Origin: Sphingorhabdus pulchriflava
GTDB taxonomy: Bacteria > Pseudomonadota > Alphaproteobacteria > Sphingomonadales > Sphingomonadaceae
Assembly (NCBI RefSeq): GCF_003367235.1
Contig: NZ_QRGP01000001.1
Coordinates: 1,798,001 to 1,862,000, forward strand
Reading direction: 5' to 3'
DNA length: 64,000 nucleotides
This document shows positions 24,623 through 33,263 of the stretch, in pieces. The notes under the pieces are model-generated. The model ran no database searches, was not told the DNA's origin, and was given only the letters and a program-made list of their open reading frames with translations. The stretch's first letter is position 1; each line of letters begins with the position of its first letter. A program made the position numbers and the translations under genes.

Positions 24623-27600
24623 TCAAACATGGGGCTTTGAAATAGCAGTCAAGATCGACGCCGCATCTGCGCATGGCAGAAAGAGCCGCGTCTGATAACG
24701 AATGATCTCGGTGAAGCAGCCTTTCGCTTTGTACCAATCCAGCCTCTCCGCCGACCAGCCTGACAGTTCCAGACGCTGACTTCCATTGACGAGCGAGCGC
24801 TTGACGGTCAGCGGCTCGACACCCAGGAGCAGCAAAGGCTTTCCAGTCCGCATGACTAGCGAAGCAAGCTCGGCTGGCGCGATTGCTTGAGGCAGGTCTG
24901 TGCCCAAGGCCGCCGCCAACTCTGGAATGTCGCCCATGCCGATCTCGCGCCCCAGCAGTGAACGGCCATCCTTCGCCGCGATCCGGCTCACTCTGACATA
25001 GTCGCCCGGAAGCTTGTCCCAGATCGGCAGCAATAGGCCGGTCGCAAGATGCAGCCGCTCGCGTTTTGGCGACGCCAGCGCTTCGGCGGTTTCGGCCCGC
25101 CAATCATTCTCAAACTGCTCGCGCCCGACCGGTTGCCAATTGCTCTCGGCAAGCTGTCCGGATGTCAGATATTCGGCGCGCAAGGGCCGGACGAGTTCAA
25201 ATCGTTCGATACGCTCGCCGTCATCGGTGAGAAGCCCGCGTGCGCGCACGGCCAGCGCGACGCGCCCCGAACGCTGGTTTTGCATCGGACGGGTATGAAC
25301 ATGGCCTAGATCGTGGATTTTGGTAAGGTCTTCAAGGCCGAGCGGTCGCTGGCGGCGGGCAATCTCGATCTCGAGCAAATGCGTCGTGGCACCCGATGCA
25401 GCGTCGATGCGCAGGACTTGATCTGTGAGTATTTGATAATCCTCGACAGGGATTGTTTCGACGCCAAGATCAAGCGTCCCTGCGACACGCGCCGCATCGA
25501 CACGCGCTTCAACTAGGCCCAGATATTCATCGAAAATGCCGTTCTGCAACTGGATCGGAAAGGCGAGGATGCGATTGAGCCAGCGCTGAATGGTCGGCAG
25601 CTCGTCTAGCAATCCGCCACCTTCGGCCTCGATTCTGAGACCCGACAGCTTTTGGAATCGGTCCAGGCTGACGGCGTCGAGCTTGCCTTGGTAGAGCAAG
25701 TGGAACCAGCGAGTGAGTGCGTCTTTCGCGTAAATGCTCTCGAGATTGTCGGCCGGATTGAACAGGTTCTGCCCGCCCGTTTGGCGCTGACCGCGGGTGA
25801 GCGCGCCAAGGCTGTCGAGACGGCGCGCTATCGTCGAAATGAAGCGCCTTTCGCCCCGAACATCGGTCGTGACGGGCCGGAATAGAGGCGCTGACGCTTG
25901 ATTGGTCCGGTTGGTGCGGCCAAGTCCCTGAATGGCTGCATCGGCGCGCCAGCCCGGCTCGAGCAGGAAATGGATCCGGCGCTCCTGGTTCTTCGCATGC
26001 AGATCGGCATGATAGCTGCGTCCCGTGCCCCCCGCATCGGAGAAGACGAGGATACGCTTGTCGCCATCCATGAAGGCCTGGGTTTCGAGGACATTGGAGC
26101 GGGACGAACGCGACTGCAGCTTTTGACTACCGTCGGTTCCGACCACCAACCGCCGCGAACGTCCCGTGACCTCGGCCACTGCATCGACACCGAAGCGTTC
26201 GATGATGGCATCAATCGCGGTTGCTACAGGCGGAAGCGCACACAGCCGCTCGATCATCGCGTCACGGGCTGCGACGGCGGCACGGCAGCGGACCGGATTG
26301 CCGTCGGCATCGCTCATTGGCTCGGAACGGGCTTCGCCATTTTCATCGACAAAGACCTGCATCAACCGGACGGGAAAGCTCTGTACCAGATAGTCGATCA
26401 CATATTCGCGCGGCGAGAGATCGATTTCGAGATGCTCACGCTCCTCAGGTGTCAAATCGGCAAGCCGGCGGTCAAGCATGGCTTCGGCGGTCGATACGAG
26501 CTGGATCACGGCGGAGTTTCCTTCGGCCAGCGCCGCATCGATCGCTGGCAACAGGCTTGGCAGCTTCATTGAGAGGAGAAGCTGTGCGAAGAAGCGCTGC
26601 TTGGTGCCTTCGAAGATCGAAAGCGCTGCTGCCTTGGCACCCTTGTTGAGCGTATTGCCGCTATCTGCGTCAACGATGCGGGTGGCTTCGAGCACTTCGC
26701 CCAGATTGCTGTGAATGATCGCCCAGGCCTCGGCATATGCATCATAGACCTTTATCTGCGCCTCGATCAGTTCATGCTCCAATATCTCATATTCGACACC
26801 CGCAAAGGAGAGCGCACGGGCTGTGTAAAGGCCCAGTGATTTGAGATCGCGGGCGACCAGCTCCATCGCTGCAATGCCACCTTTCCGAATATCATCGACA
26901 AAGCGCTCACGCGTCGCAAAGGCGGTCTCAGGTCCCCACAGGCCAAGCCGCGCTGCATAGGCCAAATTATTCACATCAGACGCGCCGGTTGCGGAGACAT
27001 AAAGGACACGCGCGCGGGGCAGAAGATTTTGGAGGCGTACACCAGCAACGCCCTGCTCACTGCCTTTGACCTTACCGCGGCTTCCCTCGCCGCCTGCAGC
27101 ATTGGCCATTGCATGGGCTTCATCAAAGGCAATCACACCATCAAAATCTTCGCCCGTCCAGTCGAGGATTTGCTGCAGCCGTGTCGCATCAGCGCGGCCC
27201 GACCGGAGCGTCGGATAGGTCACGAACAAAATGCCTTCTCCCATTGTGACATTCTGGCCGAGTTTCCATTGCGATAGCGGCTGGACGTCGAGCGGCAAAC
27301 CGCCAAGCGAACTCCAATCGCGCCGTGCGTCCTCCAGCAGCGCTTCATTCTTTGACAACCAGATATGGCGGCGTTCGCCGCGCAGCCAGCGGTCGAGGAA
27401 AATGGCTGCAACCTGCCTGCCCTTTCCGGCTCCGGTACCGTCGCCCAGAAAATAGCCGCAACGATAGACTGAGCCTTCTTCATGCGGCTGCAAAGTGCAT
27501 CCATTGTCATGGGGCAGATAGAGGCCGGGAAGATCGCGCTCGAAGGCATTTGCTGCATAGACCAAGGTTTCGAGCTGCGCGTCGGACAGCAGCCCGTCAG

Positions 27601-28864
27601 CAACACAATTTGCCATGACCAGCGGCTGGACATGGGGAATGGGTGCGGCAATCGAGCCCATCGCGACCGATTCCACAAGTGCCGTAGGGTGATTGCGCGC
27701 GCCGGTAATGATCATCCGGCTGGGCCGATATGGGAGATAATGACCGACCTGTTCGGATATGGGAGCCGCTTCATTGAGCGGCACAAACTCGAGCGCATGC
27801 GGTTCAGCAGCGTTGGATGAGATCGAAGGAGCCGGCGCGATTGGGCGGCTTATCGTTCGCGGCGCAACTCGCAGAGCGGGCCTTAAGGGTCGGGCGGGCA
27901 CAGCCAGCGGCTGGCGCGAAGCACGAATCGGCAGGGCATCGACAAGCGACACAAGCTCACTGAAATCACCGATATGGCAGGTTACCGTGGCTCGGCTATC
28001 GTCAACCTTTTCGAGAACGATAAGCCGCGTTGAAATTGAAGTTCCCGCACGTGCGAAAGCGCGATCCATTGATGCATTGAGCCGGACGGCAACGGGCATC
28101 CGCGAACGCTCGACAAAGGCATGGAGGTCGAACCATTCGGGCATGATCGCAACCGCCCTGCCGCCGACCGCCAATCGGGCGAGCGCAGAGCGCAAATGGC
28201 GAGCGCCCGTTCGGCCATCTTCGCCGCGTTCGAGCCCGACTGAATAGGGTGGATTGATCAGGACCGTATCCGGCAGGATCGCAGGATCGAGAAGCTCCTC
28301 GATGAGCTCACCGTCATGCATCGAAATCCTTACGTCCGGGAAGAGCGCATGGAGTGCATCGCGCCGCAAGACATGGATTTCATTGAGCGCAAGTTTGGAG
28401 CCGCTCTGCTTGGCCCAGAAGGCGAGCATGCCGGTTCCCGCAGACGGTTCGAGCGTCAGATTGCTGCTCGACAATGCAGCTGCACGCGCCGCAATCCAGG
28501 CTAGGCGCAATGGTGTCGAGAATTGCTGGAAGCGAACCTGTTCTTCGGACCGGTTATGCTGGATGGGGGTTAGGCTTTCGAGCTTGTCGAAGCAGGCAAA
28601 GGCTTCTGGCATTTGGCTATCGGGCGTGATCGAGGATGTCGCCTGCAGATAGAGGAGTTGCGCCAATTCCACCGACGCGTAGGTATCAGACAGGGACCAG
28701 CGGTTGTCTGCATCGGTTGCACCCGTCAGTCGGGTGAAGGTCTCTGAGAGAAGCTTGCGGGTGATTGGTACATTGGCGGCAAGATCGTCCGCAAGGCTGC
28801 GCGCAGCGGTGATTGCTGGAAGTTCGTTAGGCGAGAATTCGAGAATGAACGCGGGCTGGTTCAT
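24623..28864 (-). CDS. Strawberry-notch-type helicase fused to an adenine methyltransferase-like domain
   Basis: A 1413-residue protein. Residues of about 130-330 form a methyltransferase-like domain with LEPSAGTGMLAFWAKQSG (motif I) and INPPYSVGL (NPPY, typical of N6-adenine methylases). The middle is a superfamily-2 helicase/ATPase with Walker A in FLGDGTGAGKGRQVAAIF, DEAH in VIAFDEAHAMANAAGG, and GLGRTNRTNQASAP (motif VI type) near residue 985. The remaining C-terminus is the strawberry-notch C-terminal region. Such proteins are a backbone gene of sphingomonad plasmids and islands; their function is unproven. A hairpin lies at the start. Confidence 0.88.
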   Translation of the reverse strand: MNQPAFILEFSPNELPAITAARSLADDLAANVPITRKLLSETFTRLTGATDADNRWSLSDTYASVELAQLLYLQATSSITPDSQMPEAFACFDKLESLTPIQHNRSEEQVRFQQFSTPLRLAWIAARAAALSSSNLTLEPSAGTGMLAFWAKQSGSKLALNEIHVLRRDALHALFPDVRISMHDGELIEELLDPAILPDTVLINPPYSVGLERGEDGRTGARHLRSALARLAVGGRAVAIMPEWFDLHAFVERSRMPVAVRLNASMDRAFARAGTSISTRLIVLEKVDDSRATVTCHIGDFSELVSLVDALPIRASRQPLAVPARPLRPALRVAPRTISRPIAPAPSISSNAAEPHALEFVPLNEAAPISEQVGHYLPYRPSRMIITGARNHPTALVESVAMGSIAAPIPHVQPLVMANCVADGLLSDAQLETLVYAANAFERDLPGLYLPHDNGCTLQPHEEGSVYRCGYFLGDGTGAGKGRQVAAIFLDRWLRGERRHIWLSKNEALLEDARRDWSSLGGLPLDVQPLSQWKLGQNVTMGEGILFVTYPTLRSGRADATRLQQILDWTGEDFDGVIAFDEAHAMANAAGGEGSRGKVKGSEQGVAGVRLQNLLPRARVLYVSATGASDVNNLAYAARLGLWGPETAFATRERFVDDIRKGGIAAMELVARDLKSLGLYTARALSFAGVEYEILEHELIEAQIKVYDAYAEAWAIIHSNLGEVLEATRIVDADSGNTLNKGAKAAALSIFEGTKQRFFAQLLLSMKLPSLLPAIDAALAEGNSAVIQLVSTAEAMLDRRLADLTPEEREHLEIDLSPREYVIDYLVQSFPVRLMQVFVDENGEARSEPMSDADGNPVRCRAAVAARDAMIERLCALPPVATAIDAIIERFGVDAVAEVTGRSRRLVVGTDGSQKLQSRSSRSNVLETQAFMDGDKRILVFSDAGGTGRSYHADLHAKNQERRIHFLLEPGWRADAAIQGLGRTNRTNQASAPLFRPVTTDVRGERRFISTIARRLDSLGALTRGQRQTGGQNLFNPADNLESIYAKDALTRWFHLLYQGKLDAVSLDRFQKLSGLRIEAEGGGLLDELPTIQRWLNRILAFPIQLQNGIFDEYLGLVEARVDAARVAGTLDLGVETIPVEDYQILTDQVLRIDAASGATTHLLEIEIARRQRPLGLEDLTKIHDLGHVHTRPMQNQRSGRVALAVRARGLLTDDGERIERFELVRPLRAEYLTSGQLAESNWQPVGREQFENDWRAETAEALASPKRERLHLATGLLLPIWDKLPGDYVRVSRIAAKDGRSLLGREIGMGDIPELAAALGTDLPQAIAPAELASLVMRTGKPLLLLGVEPLTVKRSLVNGSQRLELSGWSAERLDWYKAKGCFTEIIRYQTRLFLPCADAASILTAISKPHV

Positions 28865-28870
28865 GGGTTG

Positions 28871-28888
28871 GGCCTCCTGAAAGAGGCC
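28871..28888 (-). promoter_or_regulatory. Hairpin covering the Shine-Dalgarno of the strawberry-notch gene
   Basis: GGCCTC (28871-28876) and GAGGCC (28883-28888) pair around a six-base loop. On the minus strand the 3' arm of this stem contains the AGGAGG ribosome-binding site, eight bases before the ATG at 28864. It may limit translation of this very large protein; this is an inference from the fold. Confidence 0.45.
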
Positions 28889-28955
28889 AGCGATCTTCGC
28901 AGGATTGCCGACCGGGCCTCAGAAGACGAACGGCCTCCTCCACTCTACGCTGCCG

Positions 28956-29864
28956 TCAGGCAGCCGCAGTCGTGCCAAGCTGTTCTCGCAGCGCATCGTT
29001 CCAATCATCGTCCGGACGGTCAGGCTTGTGCGGGATGATCGTTCGTCCGGCGCGCTCGTAAGCCTCCATTCCGCGCTTCAGCGCCAGATCGCCCCCTTTG
29101 TCGTTATCGACAAACAGATGCAGCTCGGTGACACTTTCGGGAATGGAGACGATGCCGAACCGCTCATTTCCGAGAGTGGCCCAGCAAGGAATGCCAAACA
29201 GCACCTGCGCCGAAAAGGCGCTTTCGGTTCCTTCAGCCAGTCCCAGCCTTCCATCAATCGGATCTGCCAGACGGATGGCGCCTGCCCCAAATTGCCCCAG
29301 CGCACGCTTGGGTTTGAAGAAATCAGCTTTGCTAGCGGTGACAGGGTCGAGGAATGTCCGATGGATAGCGACGATGCCGATATCCATTCGTACCGCGGCA
29401 ATGAGTGCCGGCAGAAAGCGAACGTCGGGTTTTCGTCCCAACGGCGTTCGGTCGAGATACCGCAATTCAGATGAACGAAGTGGTATTGATCGATTGACGA
29501 GATAGCGCTCGGCAATCGTCCCCGCGAGCGGAACAGCTTCGCGCCAAAGCCTGCAAGCGTTGGCATCTGGTCCGAATGGCTTCGCGGCCATAGTGATCGG
29601 TCCGCCCTTCCCATCGAACAGATCGCGCGGCTGGATGCCATGACGCTTGAGGCCTTCTAGTACCTCATCGCTGGTGCAGCCCGCAAAGCAATGGAACAGG
29701 ATCGCATTGCTTGTCAGCCCGACGGAAAGCGACGGGGTCTTATCGTCGTGGGCCGGACAGCAGCACATGCCCTGCCGGCCCGTCCAACGGCCGCCAAGCG
29801 CGTCAACAATCTGTCGTGCGCGTCTTTCGAGGGCAATGGGCACATGCTTTGCGGTCTTCGTCAT
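28956..29864 (-). CDS. Toprim / CHC2-like zinc-finger protein (primase-like)
   Basis: A 302-residue protein. A zinc-finger-like start (MCCCPAHDDKTPSLSV, then FHCFAGCTSDEVLEGL, about residues 33-70) resembles the CHC2 finger of DnaG-type primases. A toprim domain follows (LGLAEGTESAFSAQ with the catalytic Glu; LHLFVDNDKGGDLA with the Asp pair, about residues 205-260). Such proteins are typical of sphingomonad plasmids and ICEs, usually beside the strawberry-notch gene, as here (91 bases apart, same strand). A role in element replication or ssDNA processing is likely. Confidence 0.85.
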   Translation of the reverse strand: MTKTAKHVPIALERRARQIVDALGGRWTGRQGMCCCPAHDDKTPSLSVGLTSNAILFHCFAGCTSDEVLEGLKRHGIQPRDLFDGKGGPITMAAKPFGPDANACRLWREAVPLAGTIAERYLVNRSIPLRSSELRYLDRTPLGRKPDVRFLPALIAAVRMDIGIVAIHRTFLDPVTASKADFFKPKRALGQFGAGAIRLADPIDGRLGLAEGTESAFSAQVLFGIPCWATLGNERFGIVSIPESVTELHLFVDNDKGGDLALKRGMEAYERAGRTIIPHKPDRPDDDWNDALREQLGTTAAA

Positions 29865-29991
29865 CGATCATTCCTGTTGCCAAAGGCTTGCTGTGGCCTT
29901 GGCTGCCTCCACTCTGCGCCGTGTGGAGTTTTCCTACACATACATGTTCATTGTATGTTCTCGCATCAACAATCGCGAGAAGGAATGAGTG

Positions 29992-30666
29992 ATGAGATAT
30001 ATCGCCCTGGGATTTTTCGCCGCACTGCCACTTTCAGCGGCTTTTGCGAGCGAACTACCGGATGAACCACAGGCTATAGTTTCGAGCCAAACGCCCATCG
30101 AAGCCTCCGAAACGTCCTCGCTCGGCTACCGAATCAATGACGCGTCGGGATTTCAATTGATTGAACATGGCCACTGGGCACCACCGCTGCGGGAAGAAGT
30201 GGCCGAACATTTGGCCAATGATGGCGGTCAACGCGGTCAGTTGAAGACGACTCCTCAGCCCAAGCCAAAAAAACCTCGGACAAATTTCCGACGAGCGGCA
30301 TTTCTTCCTCACGTTTATGCCGCCGAAACCCGGTTCGGACTACCGGTCGGGCTTCTCGATGCTCTCATCTGGACGGAATCGCGCTACGATCCAACAGCAG
30401 TCAGCCATGCTGGTGCTGCAGGGCTTGGTCAGTTGATGCCCGGAACGGCCAAGGATTTAGGTGTCACCAATCGCTTCGATCCCTATGCCAACATAAGCGG
30501 CGCAGCGCGCTACCTGCGCCAGATGCTGGATCGGTTTGGCGTGGTTCATCTCGCGGTAGCAGCATACAATGCTGGACCGGGCGCAGTTTCTCGTGTGAGA
30601 GGAATTCCTCTCAATGGTGAAACACCGTCCTATGTCCGGAATGTCCTGACATTCTGGCAAAATTGA
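29992..30666 (+). CDS. VirB1-like lytic transglycosylase
   Basis: A 224-residue exported protein: signal peptide ([20 protein letters not shown]), a Pro/Lys-rich linker ([11 protein letters not shown]) and a C-terminal SLT domain. Motifs are [18 protein letters not shown] with the catalytic Glu, [12 protein letters not shown] and [11 protein letters not shown]. It cleaves peptidoglycan, most likely to open the wall for a conjugation apparatus; no such apparatus is in the window. The ATG at 29992 has AAGGA seven bases upstream. Confidence 0.9.
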   Translation: MRYIALGFFAALPLSAAFASELPDEPQAIVSSQTPIEASETSSLGYRINDASGFQLIEHGHWAPPLREEVAEHLANDGGQRGQLKTTPQPKPKKPRTNFRRAAFLPHVYAAETRFGLPVGLLDALIWTESRYDPTAVSHAGAAGLGQLMPGTAKDLGVTNRFDPYANISGAARYLRQMLDRFGVVHLAVAAYNAGPGAVSRVRGIPLNGETPSYVRNVLTFWQN

Positions 30667-30678
30667 TGTGGAGGCAAT

Positions 30679-30882
30679 GTGAGCTCGGGTGAAAGAATTC
30701 GCGTGTCAGGCCAAGTCAGGCAAAGCCGACGTGGGAAAATCGTAAAAACCGATGACAACACGATCTGGGTCATTGAGGTGCCTGACGACATCGAATTTCC
30801 TGGATCGGGAAGCGTAATCGTCGAGGGCACCAAGATCGGATTTGATCGACTCCGGATCGATTGGTTCGGGCTGGCTGTCTAA
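30679..30882 (+). CDS. Small DUF5818-like protein
   Basis: A 67-residue protein with a GTG start and a strong GTGGAGG site. The pattern RIRVSGQVRQSRRGKIVKTD ... SGSVIVEGTKIGFDRLRIDW resembles DUF5818, a small beta-rich family of unknown function common in sphingomonads. It follows the transglycosylase by 12 bases and ends 4 bases into the last codons of the integrase on the other strand. Confidence 0.65.
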   Translation: MSSGERIRVSGQVRQSRRGKIVKTDDNTIWVIEVPDDIEFPGSGSVIVEGTKIGFDRLRIDWFGLAV

Positions 30883-32141
30883 CGCCGAAACGGCAAAACT
30901 TGTGCGCCGAAATTGGCTGCTTCTCGTACTTCATCCAAGACTTCAACGGCCTTCAATTTAAATTCAGGAGCAAGATGTGCGTATCGCAAGGTCATTGCAT
31001 AGTCGCTATGGCCTAGCAGTTCGCGAATGGTGTTTAGATCAACGCCACCCATCGCCAATCTCGATGCGAAATGGTGCCGCATGTCATGCCAGCGGAAATC
31101 TTCGATTTGAGCGGCTTTGAGCAGTCGTCTCCAGGAGGAATTGACGCGATCAAAACGCTGGCCTTGCTCATTCATAAATACCAGGCCCGACAAATCATCG
31201 CATTGAGCCCGCCAGTTTAGCAATGTGGATGTTGCTTCGCGATTCAGCGGAATATGCCGTGTTCTTCTGGATTTGGCGGTGGCGCCCGTGACAGTCAAAA
31301 TTCGCCGATCTAGATTCACATTCGACCATGTAAGATCAAACAACTCGCCGCGACGGCATCCCGTGTTGAGCGATAATAGAATGAGCGGTTTTACATGATC
31401 AGTAAACACGACATCCCTTAAATCTGGTAGGACAACATATCCACGCTCGGTTCTCCATCGATTGGCGGATTCCCGTTCGACCCTTCGGCTCTCTTCACGT
31501 TCTTCGATTGCTCTTCGCAACCGTCCTTCTTCGCCTTCGCTGAGGAAGCGCACTTTCAGACAATCATCAACCCGCGCCTTTTTGACCTTTGAAAGGGGAT
31601 TGTGCGGCAAAATGCCCCAGTCAACCGCCCGATTAAAGCTCGCTTTGATTGACGCAATGTCGCGATTGATCGTTTGATTGCTTAATCCTCTTTCGACCTG
31701 TTGCCCTCTCCAGCGCTCAATATCGAGACCGGTTATCTTGTCGAGTTTCTTGTCGAGCAGCGATTTGAACGCAGTCTGCAACCGATTTACGTTCTGCTTC
31801 CAGGAGCGCTGGCTGGATTTGGCCCAGGCCAAGTAGTCGCCCTGAAGGAACGCGCGGTAGGTCGGAACTACTTGTTTGGGCTTCCGAGCCTCCATGGGAT
31901 CTATACCCCGGTAGACATCCGCAAGTATCGCCCGCGCACTTTCACGCGCATCTGCTACGCCCAAAGCATCCGCTCGACCAAGCATGATGCGCTTTCCCCG
32001 CGCATATTCACAGTACCAAGACTTTGTTCCAGTCGGTGTAATGCGAAGAACAAGTCCTTTGAGCCGCGTGTCACGATGCTCCACCATCGCGTTAGGAATT
32101 TGCATTTTGTCGATCGACATTTGTGTAAATGCATAGCGCAT
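30879..32141 (-). CDS. int: P4-type tyrosine integrase of the island
   Basis: A 420-residue protein with an N-terminal arm-type domain (VEHRDTRLKGLVLRITPTGTKSWYCEY, read in parts), a SAM-like core-binding domain (residues about 100-190) and a catalytic domain. Catalytic residues are Arg in NTGCRRGELFDLTW, Lys in TAKSRRTRHIPL, HDMRHHFASRL (H-x-x-R), LGHS and Tyr in MTLRYAHL. The ATG at 32141 has GAGGGG upstream. It lies next to the tRNA-Pro fragment, so it is the likely enzyme for integration at that tRNA. Confidence 0.93.
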   Translation of the reverse strand: MRYAFTQMSIDKMQIPNAMVEHRDTRLKGLVLRITPTGTKSWYCEYARGKRIMLGRADALGVADARESARAILADVYRGIDPMEARKPKQVVPTYRAFLQGDYLAWAKSSQRSWKQNVNRLQTAFKSLLDKKLDKITGLDIERWRGQQVERGLSNQTINRDIASIKASFNRAVDWGILPHNPLSKVKKARVDDCLKVRFLSEGEEGRLRRAIEEREESRRVERESANRWRTERGYVVLPDLRDVVFTDHVKPLILLSLNTGCRRGELFDLTWSNVNLDRRILTVTGATAKSRRTRHIPLNREATSTLLNWRAQCDDLSGLVFMNEQGQRFDRVNSSWRRLLKAAQIEDFRWHDMRHHFASRLAMGGVDLNTIRELLGHSDYAMTLRYAHLAPEFKLKAVEVLDEVREAANFGAQVLPFRR

Positions 32142-32329
32142 ATTAAGAGCACCCCTCATGGAACAAAAAGGGTACTGGTGGTGCACTCATGGTGCAACTT
32201 GACGAAACAAAATGGAACATAATGGAAACACTTTGAACAACGATATTCATCTTTTCATATCGTTTTTCAGTTACTTATACAAGTATTTCCGTTCCATTAG
32301 GTTGCACTAAAAACACCCCAAAAGTCGGC
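32142..32329. other. AT-rich region between integrase and attachment site
   Basis: No gene is seen. The stretch is clearly richer in A and T than its surroundings (around 32210-32300) and should contain the integrase promoter and the recombinase/excisionase arm sites. A frame at 32297-32710 that crosses the tRNA fragment is spurious. Confidence 0.5.
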
Positions 32330-32374
32330 TGGGGGTGTGGGGGTCGGAGGTTCGAATCCTCTCGTCCCGACCAA
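32330..32374 (+). other. Attachment site: 3' fragment of tRNA-Pro (GGG)
   Basis: The sequence runs from the anticodon loop (CTGGGGG, anticodon GGG) through the variable loop, the T arm (GGAGG-TTCGAAT-CCTCT) and the 3' acceptor strand CGTCCCG to discriminator A and CCA. The bases left of 32330 (AAAAGTCGG) cannot pair as the 5' half of the anticodon stem, and no D arm or 5' acceptor strand is present. It is thus a displaced 3' fragment, as left by integration into a tRNA gene. The intact tRNA-Pro is expected at the other island end. Confidence 0.85.
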
Positions 32375-32496
32375 TTTTCCGAACAATTTTATGCCTCCCG
32401 CCGACTTTGGTTTTTTGACTTTGGTGCGACGCCTAGAGATTTTCCATTTGTCGGAAATCGTTAGCGCATCACGCCGTATTTTGGCACTATTGCTAA

Positions 32497-33243
32497 ATGG
32501 CTGAACAACGTTCTCCCCGCCTCGCCGTTTTGATCGATGCCGACAATGCCTCAGCGCGAATAGCGCCTGGATTATTCGAAGAAATCGCGAACATCGGCGA
32601 AGCGAGCGTTCGTCGAATCTATGGCGACTTTTCTGGGACCAGACTGAAGCAATGGTCGGAAATTCTTTCAACTCATGCAATAATGCCGCACCAGAATTTC
32701 GCGTACACATCAGGCAAAAACGCGTCCGACATAGCCCTAGTCATTGATGCGATGGACTTGTTGCACAGCGGACGTTTCGACGGCTTCTGTCTGGTTTCGT
32801 CGGACAGCGACTTCACACGACTCGCTGCCCGCATTCGCGAACAAGGCGTCGATGTTTATGGCTTTGGCGAACAGAAGACGCCTGAAAGCTTTCGACAAGC
32901 CTGCAGGCGCTTTTTCTACACAGAAAACTTGCTGCCCGATGCTCCAAAGCCCGATGGCGGAGAACAACAAGCTGCACCAAAGGCACTCAAGCCACCAAGC
33001 GCAGCCGTTCCATTGATCCGTAAAGCCATTGGCCAATTGGCAAATGACGATGGGTGGGTCGCCCTTGGCCCCGTCGGCAGCCATCTTTCAAAACTGGCAT
33101 CTGATTTTGACCCGCGTACCTATGGCCACGCAAAATTAAGTGATCTTGTCAAAAAGTCCGGGGCGTTTGAGCTCAAACGCCCCGAAACTGGTGGGATGTA
33201 CATCCGTGTGAAGCCAAACAAAGCGGCGGCGGCGAAAGCCTAA
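32497..33243 (+). CDS. NYN-domain protein with C-terminal OST-HTH/LOTUS domain
   Basis: A 248-residue protein. The N-terminal NYN (PIN-like) nuclease domain shows LAVLIDADNAS, KNASDIALVIDAMDLLHSG and GFCLVSSDSDFTRLAARIRE with the usual acidic residues (about residues 1-145). After a Pro/Ala linker, residues of about 170-240 fit an OST-HTH domain (LIRKAIGQLANDDGWVALG ... KLSDLVKKSGAFEL). Such proteins are probably RNases. This is the first chromosomal gene beyond the island end. A 26-bp palindrome lies in its coding sequence. Confidence 0.9.
   Translation: MAEQRSPRLAVLIDADNASARIAPGLFEEIANIGEASVRRIYGDFSGTRLKQWSEILSTHAIMPHQNFAYTSGKNASDIALVIDAMDLLHSGRFDGFCLVSSDSDFTRLAARIREQGVDVYGFGEQKTPESFRQACRRFFYTENLLPDAPKPDGGEQQAAPKALKPPSAAVPLIRKAIGQLANDDGWVALGPVGSHLSKLASDFDPRTYGHAKLSDLVKKSGAFELKRPETGGMYIRVKPNKAAAAKA
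33159..33184. repeat. 26-bp perfect palindrome inside the NYN gene
   Basis: The half-site CGGGGCGTTTGAG (33159-33171) is followed immediately by its exact complement (33172-33184). It lies within the last quarter of the NYN coding sequence (codons for GAFELKRPE). A palindrome without a loop of this length is unexpected in coding DNA; its role is unknown. Confidence 0.8.
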
Positions 33244-33263
33244 GACTCTCGCCACATTGGTTG

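Larger units (their letters stand above)
1..32374. mobile_element. Right part of an integrated island (tRNA-Pro target), left end outside window
   Basis: The right boundary is a 45-base 3' fragment of tRNA-Pro at 32330-32374, directly beside a P4-type integrase (30879-32141). Everything to the left is accessory in character: two toxin-antitoxin systems, ArdC, ParB, a strawberry-notch-type methyltransferase/helicase, a toprim protein, a lytic transglycosylase, a second recombinase, an IS element and a nitrate-respiration module. Right of the tRNA fragment the gene content becomes housekeeping. No conjugation genes are visible, so whether this is a full integrative conjugative element or a passive island cannot be told. 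No second copy of the tRNA fragment was seen in the window. Confidence 0.75.

Noticed and set aside
32297-32710. 137-codon minus-strand frame ending in VGTRGFEPPTP-type residues
   Set aside because: This tail is the well-known false translation of tRNA 3' ends; the frame crosses the tRNA-Pro fragment and the NYN gene.
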